Positions 8,301 through 15,874 of a stretch of 23,382 nucleotides of DNA are shown piece after piece. Origin of the DNA: Bacteroidota bacterium (GTDB taxonomy: Bacteria; Bacteroidota; Bacteroidia; J057; JADKCL01); NCBI GenBank assembly GCA_016718825.1, contig JADKCL010000051.1:1-23382 (forward strand). The letters are read 5' to 3'. The position numbers and the translations under genes are program-made. Below the pieces are notes generated by a model, which worked only from the letters and a program-made list of their open reading frames with translations, ran no database searches and was not told where the DNA came from. Every line of letters starts with the position of its first letter. Positions within the stretch are counted from its first letter, which is position 1.

Positions 8301-8543
8301 ACCACTATTTCAGGTTCAGAATCAAACAACTCCGACGCGGAGGACAACCCAAATGCCTTCGAAATGATGAAAACCATTCTGTCCGTTGGCAGCGAGTTTA
8401 AGGATTTTGAATTGGACCGCCAACCAGCGAATGGTGGCTACTTTGTCTTGCAGAGGTTCCGAGCCACGTTCTTTGATCCTGCAACGTTGGAGGCCGCTCA
8501 GGCCATGACGAACTTGGTTCAGAGCCGCGTTCAGGAGGATTGA
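8301..8543 (+). CDS. Small hypothetical protein, possibly a truncated gene
   Basis: The frame is open from just after a TAG (8298-8300) to a TGA at 8541-8543 and gives a protein-like composition: SNNSDAEDNPNAFEMMKTIL, then FKDFELDRQPANGGYFVLQR and TLEAAQAMTNLVQSRVQED. The first ATG is at 8364 (59 residues), but the protein-like sequence begins before it. The true start may therefore be a rare codon or may be lost upstream. A minus-strand frame over the same bases (8597-8322) has poor composition and is not used. A second, shorter copy of the N-terminal part lies at 7408. I do not recognise the family; it is one of several small genes on the recombinase side of the island. Confidence 0.45.
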   Translation, partial: TTISGSESNNSDAEDNPNAFEMMKTILSVGSEFKDFELDRQPANGGYFVLQRFRATFFDPATLEAAQAMTNLVQSRVQED

Positions 8544-8713
8544 AGAAAGTTCTAAGAGAAGAACTGGAACTGACGTCATTATATACTTGCTGTCCAAAGC
8601 CTGCCGAAAGCTCGAAAACCCTCCCTGTGAAAATATCTGGTCGGAAAGAAACTACCTAGTCAATTCAAAATCCACGGTGAATAGACATATTCCGAAATGA
8701 AACATCCGATTAG

Positions 8714-8746
8714 TTGAACATATTAAAAATTTATATCGTACGTTTG
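8714..8746 (+). promoter_or_regulatory. Candidate promoter for the 8765 gene
   Basis: TTG (8714-8716) and TACGTTTG (8739-8746) match the Bacteroidota -33 TTG and -7 TAnnTTTG elements with 22 bp between them, slightly longer than usual. The next ATG is at 8765, about 18 nt downstream of the -7 box. Confidence 0.4.
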
Positions 8747-8764
8747 TGTCGAATAATTTAAGAT

Positions 8765-9522
8765 ATGGATACGGATTTTAAACCCTACTTGGGGAGGCGG
8801 CCTCGACAAAGCCCTTGAACTGTGCGAGCGCCTGACCAAAAAGATATTTAAAGGCACCGACACTGGGGGTTCCCTACCGCTCGCTCAACCATTGGAGAAG
8901 TCTGGTTTGTGGACGATAGCCGCGAAGACATCAAAATTGGCGGCGATTTTCATTTGTGGAGTACGTCTGGATACGGATGATTCAGGAATTGAGACTGTGG
9001 GCCTCAACCTGGTCGAGATCAAAGCCTTGAAGGGAAGTGTTGCTTGCTCCTACCTATCCTGATCTCTTGAGTTCCCTTTCATCAACATCTATGAGCGGGA
9101 AAACCTGGCAAATCCGAAAAAGACCGAAGAAACACAAAAAAAGGAAGTGGATTTCTGGACCTTCGTCTTGAGCAACCCGAAAGCGGAGGAAATGGGCTAC
9201 AATTGGCTGCAACTCATGATCGCCACTTCGATTTCAAAACGTTGTCCCGTGATTTTGATCGTTTTCCAGACGGTGAATTTTTCAGCGTCGAGGAAACGCC
9301 AGGATTCATCTTTCCATCTGAGATTTTGGATCGCCTTTCCTTTGAAACACATGCCGCATCCCCATCACGGGTATTGTCAGGGAGTTCCTCGCCAAAGATC
9401 TCTCCATCGACCGCATCGGAATGCTAGAAATCCTCGAACCCAATGAGCAAGCAATCTTGTCTATCATCAAATCAGGCAAGTACAAGGCGGTGAAGATTCA
9501 TTTCCAAGAATTCAAAAAATGA
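8765..9522 (+). pseudogene. Hypothetical mobile-element gene, broken by several frameshifts
   Basis: Protein-like pieces follow one another in changing frames: MDTDFKPYLG at the start, GGGLDKALELCERLTKKIF, VWFVDDSREDIKIGGDF, DTDDSGIETVGLNLVEIKAL, FWTFVLSNPKAEEMGYNWLQ (9149 onward), FFSVEETPGFIFPSEILDRL, and finally ITGIVREFLAKDLSIDRIG followed by KYKAVKIHFQEFKK before the stop at 9520-9522. A single ancestral protein of about 240-250 residues is likely, although two genes are possible because the middle (near 9060) has stops in several frames. I do not recognise the family. The end overlaps the start of the next small gene (ATGA), and the whole run leads to the recombinase, so these genes probably belong to the same mobile element. 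Confidence 0.4.
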
Positions 9523-9671
9523 ATGACTTGGAACTCGTGCAAAGCCAAGACACACGGAGAAAGATCGTGGATATCCTAGCTTCAGGAGAGTACCAAACGA
9601 TTTCCGTCGATCAGCACGAGGGCCAAATCACCAAAATTGAGAATACGATCAAGTACAAATTTCCCAAATAG
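9519..9671 (+). CDS. Small 50-residue protein upstream of the recombinase
   Basis: ATG 9519 overlaps the previous stop as ATGA and the frame ends at TAG 9669-9671. The product reads MNDLELVQSQDTRRKIVDIL, then ASGEYQTISVDQHEGQITKI and ENTIKYKFPK. The pattern of a helix followed by two strands ending in KIENTIKYK resembles small YezD/DUF2292-type proteins (helix, then VTI..QDGKVVQIERTEK), though the match is by eye and weak. The tail of the preceding gene (ILSIIKSGKYKAVKIHFQEF) has a similar look. Tight coupling to both neighbours suggests one transcript leading to the recombinase. Function is unknown. Confidence 0.5.
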   Translation: MNDLELVQSQDTRRKIVDILASGEYQTISVDQHEGQITKIENTIKYKFPK

Positions 9672-9697
9672 ATGAAACAGGCAAGTATTTCCACACA

Positions 9698-9985
9698 ATG
9701 TATTTTCGTACCCTTCACAAAAGGGACTTTTACATATTGGCGCAGCGACCCGAAAAAAGGAGCTGCGCCGTTCGCGAATTGCTGTGAAGAAAAAAAGAAC
9801 TCTCAGCATTTCTTCCAAAGGAACCCAAATCGAGAGAACCAAGATGGGCAACCATCGAAGACATCAGAAGTATCGCTGGATACGAGAAGCTTTCCGATGG
9901 AGAGGCCCTGAGCATCCTCGATTCAATTCGACAACTCGTTTCTTTGATGGCCAATTTTATGCACAAGAACTATGAGCATGAATGA
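9698..9985 (+). pseudogene. Small gene with an in-frame TGA, overlapping the recombinase start
   Basis: In one frame the sequence reads MYFRTLHKRDFYILAQRPEK, then RSCAVRELL, a TGA at 9785-9787, and continues in the same frame RKKELSAFLPKEPKSREPRW, ATIEDIRSIAGYEKLSDGEA, LSILDSIRQLVSLMANFMHK and NYEHE to a TGA at 9983-9985. The second part is clearly protein-like but has no ATG of its own before it, so a CGA to TGA change in one ancestral gene is the simplest explanation. The stop lies 14 nt inside the recombinase gene (start 9972), implying translational coupling. The family is not recognised; a helical partner protein of the recombinase is possible but unproven. Confidence 0.45.
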
Positions 9986-11684
9986 TCTTGAATTGTTTCG
10001 TCCATTCGGTGTAGGAAAAGCCAAAAAGGCTGATTCTGGCGAAAGGAAGCGGAGCGTCCTTTACACCCGAGTTTCGAGCAAGGCCCAAGAAGACGGCATG
10101 AGCCTCGAAGTCCAAGTAAAGGCCTGCCGACAGTTTGCCGAGCGCAACGGTTACGAGATCGTCGCCGAGTTCGGCAACAGGGGCGAAAGCGCCAAGTCAG
10201 GCAGCGACAGAAAGGACTTCGAGGGAATGTTGGCCTTCGTGCGAAAGAAGGCGAATCAGATAGATTACATCGTTTTCTACGACTATTCGCGTTTCTCTCG
10301 TGAAGGTGGATCAGCCATTGTTCTCAAAGAAGAACTCAAAGCCAAGTATGGAATCATCATCAAGTCGGCGACGATGCCGATCAACAATGAGGAGGTCTAT
10401 GGTTCAGGCATGGAAGACCAGCAATTGATCTGGGCCAAGCAAGAAAACGACATCCGAAGGAAGCGTTGCGTGGACGGCACCAAAGCGAAACTCAGGCAGG
10501 GTCATTGGTGCGGCAATGCGCCCATCGGTTACAAATGGGTGAACAAGGTGCTGCTTCTTGACACGGAGAAAGCTCCGTTCATCAAAAAAGCTTTCCTATG
10601 GAAATACGAGAACACCTCCCTATCCTCGGAAGAGATTCGGAAGAAGCTGAAGGCGCGTGGACTCGACATTCCTCGAAACACCATGTCCCGCATTTTCCAT
10701 AGCCCAATTTACTGTGGACTTTTGGCACACAATCTACTGGAAGGTGAGGTCATTCAAGGCAAGCACGAACCGATCATCTCCCCAGAAATCTTCCTAGCGG
10801 TGAATGGCATCCTCAAATCCAACAACAACCACAGCTACGCCGTCTCCGAGGAAAACAATGCCCTTCCGCTCAAGAAATTCTTGATCTGCGAGCATTGCGG
10901 CGAACCCTTCACGGGCTACATCGCCAAGAAGAAGAATGGCAAGGTGCGCAATACCCCCTTGCCTTACTACAATTGCCGAGGAAGAGAATGTAAAAGCAAT
11001 GTGAATGCCAACAGCCTTGGTGAGAAATTTCTGCGCGAATTGCGGCAGTTCACGATCAAGGATGAATTCGTTCCGCTCATCACACAGGAGTTGGAAGCGA
11101 CCATGATCCAGATGAATTCAGAGAAGTTCAAGGAGGCCGAGGTCATGGAAAAACGCCTCAAGGAAATCAACGGGAAGCTGGATCGGATGAAGGAAAGGTA
11201 TGTCGTCCATGAGGAAATCAGCCGAGCCGACTACGAGGAATTCAGCGAGAAACTGAGGGACGAGAAGCAGGAGATTTTGAGGGAATTGGAGCAAGTCAAT
11301 CAAAAAAGTACGAACCTCATGAAAGACATTGAGGAATGCGTCCAAATATGCCGAAATCTGGCCGTATTGTGGGAAAAGGGTGACTACCGGGACAAGCAAA
11401 GGGTTCAAAAAATAGCCTTCCCCGAGGGCATGTACTATTCCAAGAAAACCGACACAGTTCGAACCCCAAGGGTGAATGAGCTAATCCGCGTTTCCAGTGA
11501 ACTGAGCAAGGTTTTAGGGCAAAAAGAAACGGGAGGGAACATCGGTTTTGATGCATCCTCCCGTTGTGTACCGAGGGTGGGACTCGAACCCACACGATTG
11601 TTACACCAATGGTGTTTGAGACCATCGCGTCTACCATTCCGCCACCTCGGCTTAAGGGAAGGCAAAGATAGTGAGGTTTTTTAA
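9972..11684 (+). CDS. Large serine recombinase (site-specific integrase)
   Basis: A 570-residue protein. Residues 28-165 are the resolvase catalytic domain: VLYTRVSSKAQEDG with nucleophile Ser35 and Arg33, GESAKSGSDRKDF, and DYIVFYDYSRFSREG with the conserved arginines. A recombinase DNA-binding domain follows (CVDGTKAKLRQGHWCGNAPI and SSEEIRKKLKARG). Next is a zinc ribbon at about residues 303-345 (CEHC ... CRGREC) and a charged coiled coil (about 375-460). The first ATG (9972) is used; a second lies two codons later. The last 40 residues are odd: they are encoded antisense to the tRNA-Leu terminator and gene (VPRVGLEPTRLL), so the natural C-terminus was probably near KVLGQKETG and the present tail comes from the integration site. 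The product would cut and rejoin DNA at attachment sites to insert or excise the element to its left. Confidence 0.92.
   Translation: MSMNDLELFRPFGVGKAKKADSGERKRSVLYTRVSSKAQEDGMSLEVQVKACRQFAERNGYEIVAEFGNRGESAKSGSDRKDFEGMLAFVRKKANQIDYIVFYDYSRFSREGGSAIVLKEELKAKYGIIIKSATMPINNEEVYGSGMEDQQLIWAKQENDIRRKRCVDGTKAKLRQGHWCGNAPIGYKWVNKVLLLDTEKAPFIKKAFLWKYENTSLSSEEIRKKLKARGLDIPRNTMSRIFHSPIYCGLLAHNLLEGEVIQGKHEPIISPEIFLAVNGILKSNNNHSYAVSEENNALPLKKFLICEHCGEPFTGYIAKKKNGKVRNTPLPYYNCRGRECKSNVNANSLGEKFLRELRQFTIKDEFVPLITQELEATMIQMNSEKFKEAEVMEKRLKEINGKLDRMKERYVVHEEISRADYEEFSEKLRDEKQEILRELEQVNQKSTNLMKDIEECVQICRNLAVLWEKGDYRDKQRVQKIAFPEGMYYSKKTDTVRTPRVNELIRVSSELSKVLGQKETGGNIGFDASSRCVPRVGLEPTRLLHQWCLRPSRLPFRHLGLREGKDSEVF
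11519..11565 (-). terminator. Rho-independent terminator of tRNA-Leu
   Basis: Read on the minus strand just after the tRNA, AACGGGAGG (11565-11557) pairs with CCTCCCGTT (11536-11528), with an extra CATC/GATG pairing in the loop, and is followed by TTCTTTTTG. It lies inside the 3' end of the recombinase reading frame on the other strand. Confidence 0.8.
11569..11651 (-). tRNA. tRNA-Leu (anticodon CAA)
   Basis: The minus-strand sequence folds as a class II tRNA of 83 nt. The acceptor is GCCGAGG with CCTCGGT (ending in a G-U pair), a D arm follows, and the anticodon stem ATGGT/ACCAT has loop CTCAAAC, giving anticodon CAA. A variable arm follows, then the T arm with GGTTCGAGTCC. The CCA end is not encoded (the bases after the discriminator are CA). 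It reads leucine UUG codons. The recombinase gene runs antisense across the whole tRNA. Element integrases commonly target tRNA 3' ends, so this is a likely integration site. Confidence 0.95.
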
Positions 11685-11856
11685 ATTTCAATGAACTTCG
11701 GAGAAATTGTCGCGCTTTTTTGAATGGACAATTGGCGCATTTGAAAATGAGCGATGATACATTCCAGGAAGCTTCGCCCAGGCGTCCACTCGGAAGGCCT
11801 GAATCAACCTTGCCAAACGCGCAAAATCCATTACTTTTGGAAAAACCCAGACTGAA

Positions 11857-12795
11857 ATGTTCTCCTTCTTCAAGAAAAAGCCCGTTCTGCTCGAAGTACC
11901 CGATTGGGCACCGTTTTTCACCCGCGAGGAATACACCGCTTTTGTCGGGGCTATCGGGAAATACTTCAAGGGCAAGAATCTTAGCTACGAAGTCCACGAT
12001 GGGGTCGTCGAACTGGGCCCAAATGAATTTGAGTTCGGGAAATTGGGACTGGGCAACCTCTCCCAAGTCTGCAAACAATCACGCAACCTGAGTGAATATC
12101 CCGAGATCGTTGCGCAACATTTTGATTCGTTGATACAGGGTCAGGTTTTCAACATCGAATTCCAGAAACTGGTCAACGACTACGCTAAAGTCAAACAATA
12201 CCTGGGCGTTCGCATGTATCCCATGGACTACATCGACCACATTGGAATGAAGGGTGTCATGGGCAAACCCTTCGCAGGCGATATCTATGCGATGTTGGTT
12301 TTTGATCTGCCCCATAGCGTGCAAAACGTGCAACCCGAGCAGGCTGCCAAATGGGGAAAATCTTTTGAAGAACTCTTCGAAACGGGTCTGCAAAACATCA
12401 AACGGAATTGCCCCGTCTCCCTCAAACAGCTGAATTTGGGCGAATTTGACATTTGGTTTGCTGAAGGAGTTCATTTTTTTGTTCCCAACATTGCCTTTGA
12501 CCTGCCTCTGCGGCCGGATTTGGTTGGAAAATATGGCGCGCTCGTGGGTTTGCCCCACCGACATGCTGCGATCATCTATCCGATTGAGACGCTCGATGTC
12601 ATCAAAGCTGTCAATACCCTGATTCCGATTGTGAAGGGCATGAACGAAGAAGGACCCGGCTCACTCAGTGACAATATCTTCTTTTTCCAAAATGGTGAAT
12701 TTGAGGCGCTTCCGTACAAAATCACAGAGGAAAAGCTTCAATTTTTTCCGACAGACAATTTTATTACCCTGCTGAATTCCCTAGCTGAATCATGA
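11857..12795 (+). CDS. DUF1444/YtpQ-like protein
   Basis: 312-residue soluble protein starting MFSFFKKKPVLLEVPDW. No signal peptide or membrane span is visible. The C-terminal two thirds show a pattern like the YtpQ/DUF1444 family: YLGVRMYPMDYIDH, AMLVFDLPHSVQNV, then WGKSFEELFETGLQNIKRN (the G.s.eel...A..Nl helix), ALVGLPHRHAAIIYPIETLD and the late helix VIKAVNTLIPIVKG. The family assignment is by pattern only. YtpQ proteins have no firmly known activity. It sits 172 bp after the recombinase end and 103 bp before the ABC-F gene on the same strand, so it may share a transcript with the latter. Base composition matches the right-hand half of the window. Confidence 0.55.
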   Translation: MFSFFKKKPVLLEVPDWAPFFTREEYTAFVGAIGKYFKGKNLSYEVHDGVVELGPNEFEFGKLGLGNLSQVCKQSRNLSEYPEIVAQHFDSLIQGQVFNIEFQKLVNDYAKVKQYLGVRMYPMDYIDHIGMKGVMGKPFAGDIYAMLVFDLPHSVQNVQPEQAAKWGKSFEELFETGLQNIKRNCPVSLKQLNLGEFDIWFAEGVHFFVPNIAFDLPLRPDLVGKYGALVGLPHRHAAIIYPIETLDVIKAVNTLIPIVKGMNEEGPGSLSDNIFFFQNGEFEALPYKITEEKLQFFPTDNFITLLNSLAES

Positions 12796-12898
12796 CCGCT
12801 TCACCCTCCGATTCACCGCTCGGCACCTAACAAAGACAATCCGACGGCAGCCCGAACCCAAACTTTCACTACCTTTGCCCCTTCAAAAAAGGGTAAAT

Positions 12899-14539
12899 AT
12901 GATCTCCATTGACGGTCTCGCAGTCGAATTTTCTGGTCAAACGCTGTTCAGCGATGTGTCATTCGCCATCAATCCAGACGACAAAATCGCGCTCATGGGC
13001 AAAAATGGGGCGGGAAAATCGACCTTGATGAAGATCATCGCGGGCGTGAACAAGCCCACCCGCGGATCCGTGCGCGCACCCAAGGACGCGGTGATCGCCT
13101 ACCTGCCGCAGCACTTGCTGACGGAAGACACGTGCACGGTATTCGAAGAGACCTCCAAGGCTTTCCAACAGGTGATTTCCATGCAGGAAGAGATGGATCG
13201 GCTGAACAAGGAACTCGAAACCCGCACCGACTACGATTCCGAGGAGTACATGGCGATCATCGAAAAGGTGACCGACATCGGCGAGAAGTTTTACACCGTC
13301 GAGCAGGTCAATTTTGATGCGGAAGTCGAAATGGCGCTCAAAGGACTCGGATTTCGGCGCGAAGATTTTGACCGGCCCACCAAGGAATTCAGCGGTGGTT
13401 GGCGGATGCGCATCGAGCTTGCCAAGATTCTCCTTCAGAAGCCGGACCTCATCCTCATGGACGAACCGACCAACCACTGCGACATCGAATCGGTGATGTG
13501 GCTCGAGGATTTCCTGGTCAACAAGGCGAATGCGGTCATGGTCATCTCTCACGACAAGGCCTTCATCGACCGGATCACGAACCGCACGATCGAGGTCACG
13601 ATGGGCAAGATTTATGACTACAAGGCCAATTATTCGCATTATCTGGTCTTGCGGGAAGAGCGCAGGTCGCATCAAATCAAGGCTTACAAGGAGCAGCAGC
13701 GGTATATCGCGGAAACGCAGGAGTTCATTGACCGGTTTCGCGGTACTTATTCCAAAACCAATCAGGTCAATTCCCGGGAACGCATGCTGGAGAAGCTGGA
13801 ACTCGTGGAGATCGACGAAATCGATACATCTTCCTTGCGGTTGCGGTTCCCGCCTTCGCAGCGTTCAGGCGATACACCTGTGGTGGTCAAGGACTTGACC
13901 AAGCGCTACGGCGACAAGGTGGTGTTTCAAAATGCCAACATGTCGATCGCCCGCGGTCAAAAAGTTTCGTTCGTCGGGCGGAATGGCGAAGGAAAATCCA
14001 CGATGATCAAGGCCATCATGGGTGAAATCGACTTTGAAGGCCACTGCGAATTGGGTCACAATGCCAAAGTCGGCTACTTTGCGCAGAATCAAGCGGCATT
14101 GCTCGATCCGAATTTGACCATTTTCCAGACCGTGGACGAGGTTGCAAAAGGCGAAATCCGGACGCAGATCAAAAACATCCTCGGCAGGTTCATGTTCAGC
14201 GGCGACGACATTGAGAAGAAGGTGAGCCTGCTGTCGGGGGGAGAAAAAACGCGTTTGGCCATGGTCAAATTGTTGCTCGAACCCGTGAACGTCCTGATTT
14301 TGGACGAACCTACGAATCACCTCGACCTCAAGTCCAAGGACGTGCTCAAAGAAGCCTTGCTGGACTTCGATGGCACCTTGATTCTCGTTTCCCACGACCG
14401 CGACTTCTTGCAGGGCCTGTCCCAGAAAGTCTTCGAATTCAAGGACAAACGTGTGATCGAGCATTTTGAGACCATCGACGAATTCCTTGCGCGCAACCGC
14501 ATTTCGCAGTTGAAGGAAATTGATTTGAAGGCTTCCTGA
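12899..14539 (+). CDS. ABC-F family ATPase (ribosome-associated)
   Basis: 546 residues with two tandem ATPase domains and no membrane segment, the ABC-F layout. Domain 1: MGKNGAGKST (Walker A, about residues 33-42), FSGGWRMRIELAKILLQ (signature) and LILMDEPTNHCDI (Walker B). Domain 2: VGRNGEGKST, LLSGGEKTRLAMVKLLLE and VLILDEPTNHLDL. Between them is the charged helical linker (P-site tRNA interaction motif region, around YKEQQRYIAETQEFIDRFRG) that reaches the ribosomal P site. ABC-F proteins act on ribosomes, resolving stalls or conferring antibiotic resistance. The short linker and overall form resemble the YbiT/YdiF housekeeping groups, so drug resistance should not be assumed. ATG 12899 (MISIDGL) is chosen over an in-frame TTG 24 nt upstream because the beta strand of domain 1 begins there. 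Confidence 0.93.
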   Translation: MISIDGLAVEFSGQTLFSDVSFAINPDDKIALMGKNGAGKSTLMKIIAGVNKPTRGSVRAPKDAVIAYLPQHLLTEDTCTVFEETSKAFQQVISMQEEMDRLNKELETRTDYDSEEYMAIIEKVTDIGEKFYTVEQVNFDAEVEMALKGLGFRREDFDRPTKEFSGGWRMRIELAKILLQKPDLILMDEPTNHCDIESVMWLEDFLVNKANAVMVISHDKAFIDRITNRTIEVTMGKIYDYKANYSHYLVLREERRSHQIKAYKEQQRYIAETQEFIDRFRGTYSKTNQVNSRERMLEKLELVEIDEIDTSSLRLRFPPSQRSGDTPVVVKDLTKRYGDKVVFQNANMSIARGQKVSFVGRNGEGKSTMIKAIMGEIDFEGHCELGHNAKVGYFAQNQAALLDPNLTIFQTVDEVAKGEIRTQIKNILGRFMFSGDDIEKKVSLLSGGEKTRLAMVKLLLEPVNVLILDEPTNHLDLKSKDVLKEALLDFDGTLILVSHDRDFLQGLSQKVFEFKDKRVIEHFETIDEFLARNRISQLKEIDLKAS

Positions 14540-14662
14540 TCTTTCGGAGACAGCTCAAAAAGGCAATCCGACTTCTTTTTCGGGTGCTGAAAAATGCGTC
14601 AAGGCTTGCCAATTGGTCAATAATTCCGTCAAATTTGTGGGAGACTCCCAACAGATTTGAAA

Positions 14663-15091
14663 ATGGCATTCCATCAGTTTAAGACAGAAATTTTCATCCA
14701 AGCTCCGGCCGAGCATGTTTGGCATGTGATGCTGGATGTCGAACGGTGGCCGGAATGGACGGCCTCGATTTCAAAAGTCATTCTCTTGGACCAAGGTCCG
14801 ATTGCCGTAGGTAAAAGGGCGAAAGTCATTCAGCCAAAACTGCAACCTGCAGTATGGAAATTCACCAAAATCCAGCCGAATACCGGTTTTGAATGGATCA
14901 CGGGCAATTTTATGCTGCGAATGGCGGCACAACATTGGATTCAGCCGGTTTCCGGGGGTGTCCAAGTGACTTTGTCGGTGGACGTCTCCGGTTGGCTTGG
15001 CGGTTATGTAGCCAAAAAATATGGAAAACTGACCCAAGATTACATCCAAATGGAAGCAAACGGGCTGAAAACCAAATCCGAAAGCCGCTGA
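14663..15091 (+). CDS. SRPBCC (START/Bet v1-like) family protein
   Basis: 143-residue protein starting at ATG 14663 (MAFHQF); an in-frame TTG lies two codons earlier. The N-terminal pattern FIQAPAEHVWHVMLDVERWP, then EWTASI, is the classic SRPBCC start: a strand, a helix, and the phrase W.vl.D...WP.W. The C-terminal amphipathic helix (AKKYGKLTQDYIQMEANGLK) matches the long final helix that closes the hydrophobic pocket. The family binds or processes hydrophobic ligands; members like this (polyketide cyclase/dehydrase type) usually have unknown substrates. There is no export signal. It is 123 bp after the ABC-F gene and 69 bp before the next + strand gene. Confidence 0.8.
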   Translation: MAFHQFKTEIFIQAPAEHVWHVMLDVERWPEWTASISKVILLDQGPIAVGKRAKVIQPKLQPAVWKFTKIQPNTGFEWITGNFMLRMAAQHWIQPVSGGVQVTLSVDVSGWLGGYVAKKYGKLTQDYIQMEANGLKTKSESR

Positions 15092-15107
15092 AAGTTCGTA
15101 GAATTCT

Positions 15108-15128
15108 GGCCAAAATCTGGATTTGGCC
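15108..15128. terminator. Possible weak terminator hairpin after the SRPBCC gene
   Basis: GGCCAAA (15108-15114) and TTTGGCC (15122-15128) form a perfect 7-bp stem with a 7-nt loop. The following bases (TAAAAATT) are not a good T-run on the + strand, so termination would be weak. Confidence 0.35.
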
Positions 15129-15160
15129 TAAAAATTGATTGGAAGTCGTAAATTCAGTCC

Positions 15161-15844
15161 ATGCAACGTATGCGTCTCACTTCCCTCTTTTTCCTGCTGC
15201 TCGTATGCGGCATCGTTTCTGCGCAGCAGTCACCACAAGCGGCTTTGATCGAAGCCGAAGCCAAATTCAAGTCCTTTTCGAGTTATTCGGCCACGATGGG
15301 CTTTGACATGGGTGGGCACCGCGGGGTCGGAAAAGTGTATTACGAGGGGAATAAATACCACTGGGACTATGTCGAGGACTTGACGATTTGCAACGGGACC
15401 ACAACGATGAATTACAACCGCGCATTCGCGAGCATCAGCTATCCTGAGGCAGTCGTAGGTCCTGATCTTTCAGCGGATGGCGTTTATGGACTTCACAAAT
15501 TCGCCTATCAATTTAGCTGGACTGACAGCAATTCAGTCATGCGCAGGATGAAACTCACGCCTCCCGAAGGCTCGGAATTTCCACCCGTTCAAATCGGAAT
15601 TGGTCGCAAATCGGGATTGATCGAGGAATACATCGTCGATATTCGGGCTGGCCTTCGAATGGAAATGATGGTCCTCGATTTCAAGGTAAATCCCGTCTTG
15701 GACCCCAAGTTTTTTGTGATCGATTGGGAGTTTGTCAAGAAGGTCGAAGACGGACTGGTGCCGCCGATGGAGCACGAAGATGAGCATTCAACCCCCTCCG
15801 ATGGGCACGAAGGCCACGACCATGAGGGTCACGACCACCATTAA
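15161..15844 (+). CDS. LolA-like exported protein with His-rich tail
   Basis: 227 residues. MQRMRLTSLFFLLLVCGIVS is a signal peptide, cleaved near AQQ. The mature part begins with a helix and strands typical of LolA/LolB-like lipoprotein-carrier folds: LIEAEAKFKSFSSYSATMGF, GVGKVYYEGNKYHWDY (the .G.....p..f.w.. sheet), and SGLIEEYIVDI. The middle segment FSWTDSNSVMRRMKLTPPEG corresponds to the domain where LolA has its concave hydrophobic sheet. The end (about residues 203-227) is rich in His, Asp and Glu: HEDEHSTPSDGHEGHDHEG. It may bind metal ions such as Zn, Ni or Cu. Bacteroidota carry many LolA paralogues with unknown cargo. Convergent with the next gene, 30 bp apart. Confidence 0.75.
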   Translation: MQRMRLTSLFFLLLVCGIVSAQQSPQAALIEAEAKFKSFSSYSATMGFDMGGHRGVGKVYYEGNKYHWDYVEDLTICNGTTTMNYNRAFASISYPEAVVGPDLSADGVYGLHKFAYQFSWTDSNSVMRRMKLTPPEGSEFPPVQIGIGRKSGLIEEYIVDIRAGLRMEMMVLDFKVNPVLDPKFFVIDWEFVKKVEDGLVPPMEHEDEHSTPSDGHEGHDHEGHDHH

Positions 15845-15874
15845 GAGGTTGAACGTGCCAACTTTTGCGCTGTC

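Noticed and set aside
11317..12078. 253-codon minus-strand frame covering the recombinase end, tRNA-Leu and the next gene start
   Set aside because: It reads through the tRNA gene and is antisense to two better supported coding regions.
12959..14464. Long minus-strand open frames (13675-12959 and 14464-13865)
   Set aside because: They are shadows of the ABC-F gene, whose + strand frame has all ATPase motifs; the His/Asp/Val-rich antisense translations are typical artefacts of high-GC third positions.
12899..14539. Antibiotic resistance ABC-F protein
   Set aside because: Length and linker resemble housekeeping ABC-F groups, and there is no leader peptide or resistance context.
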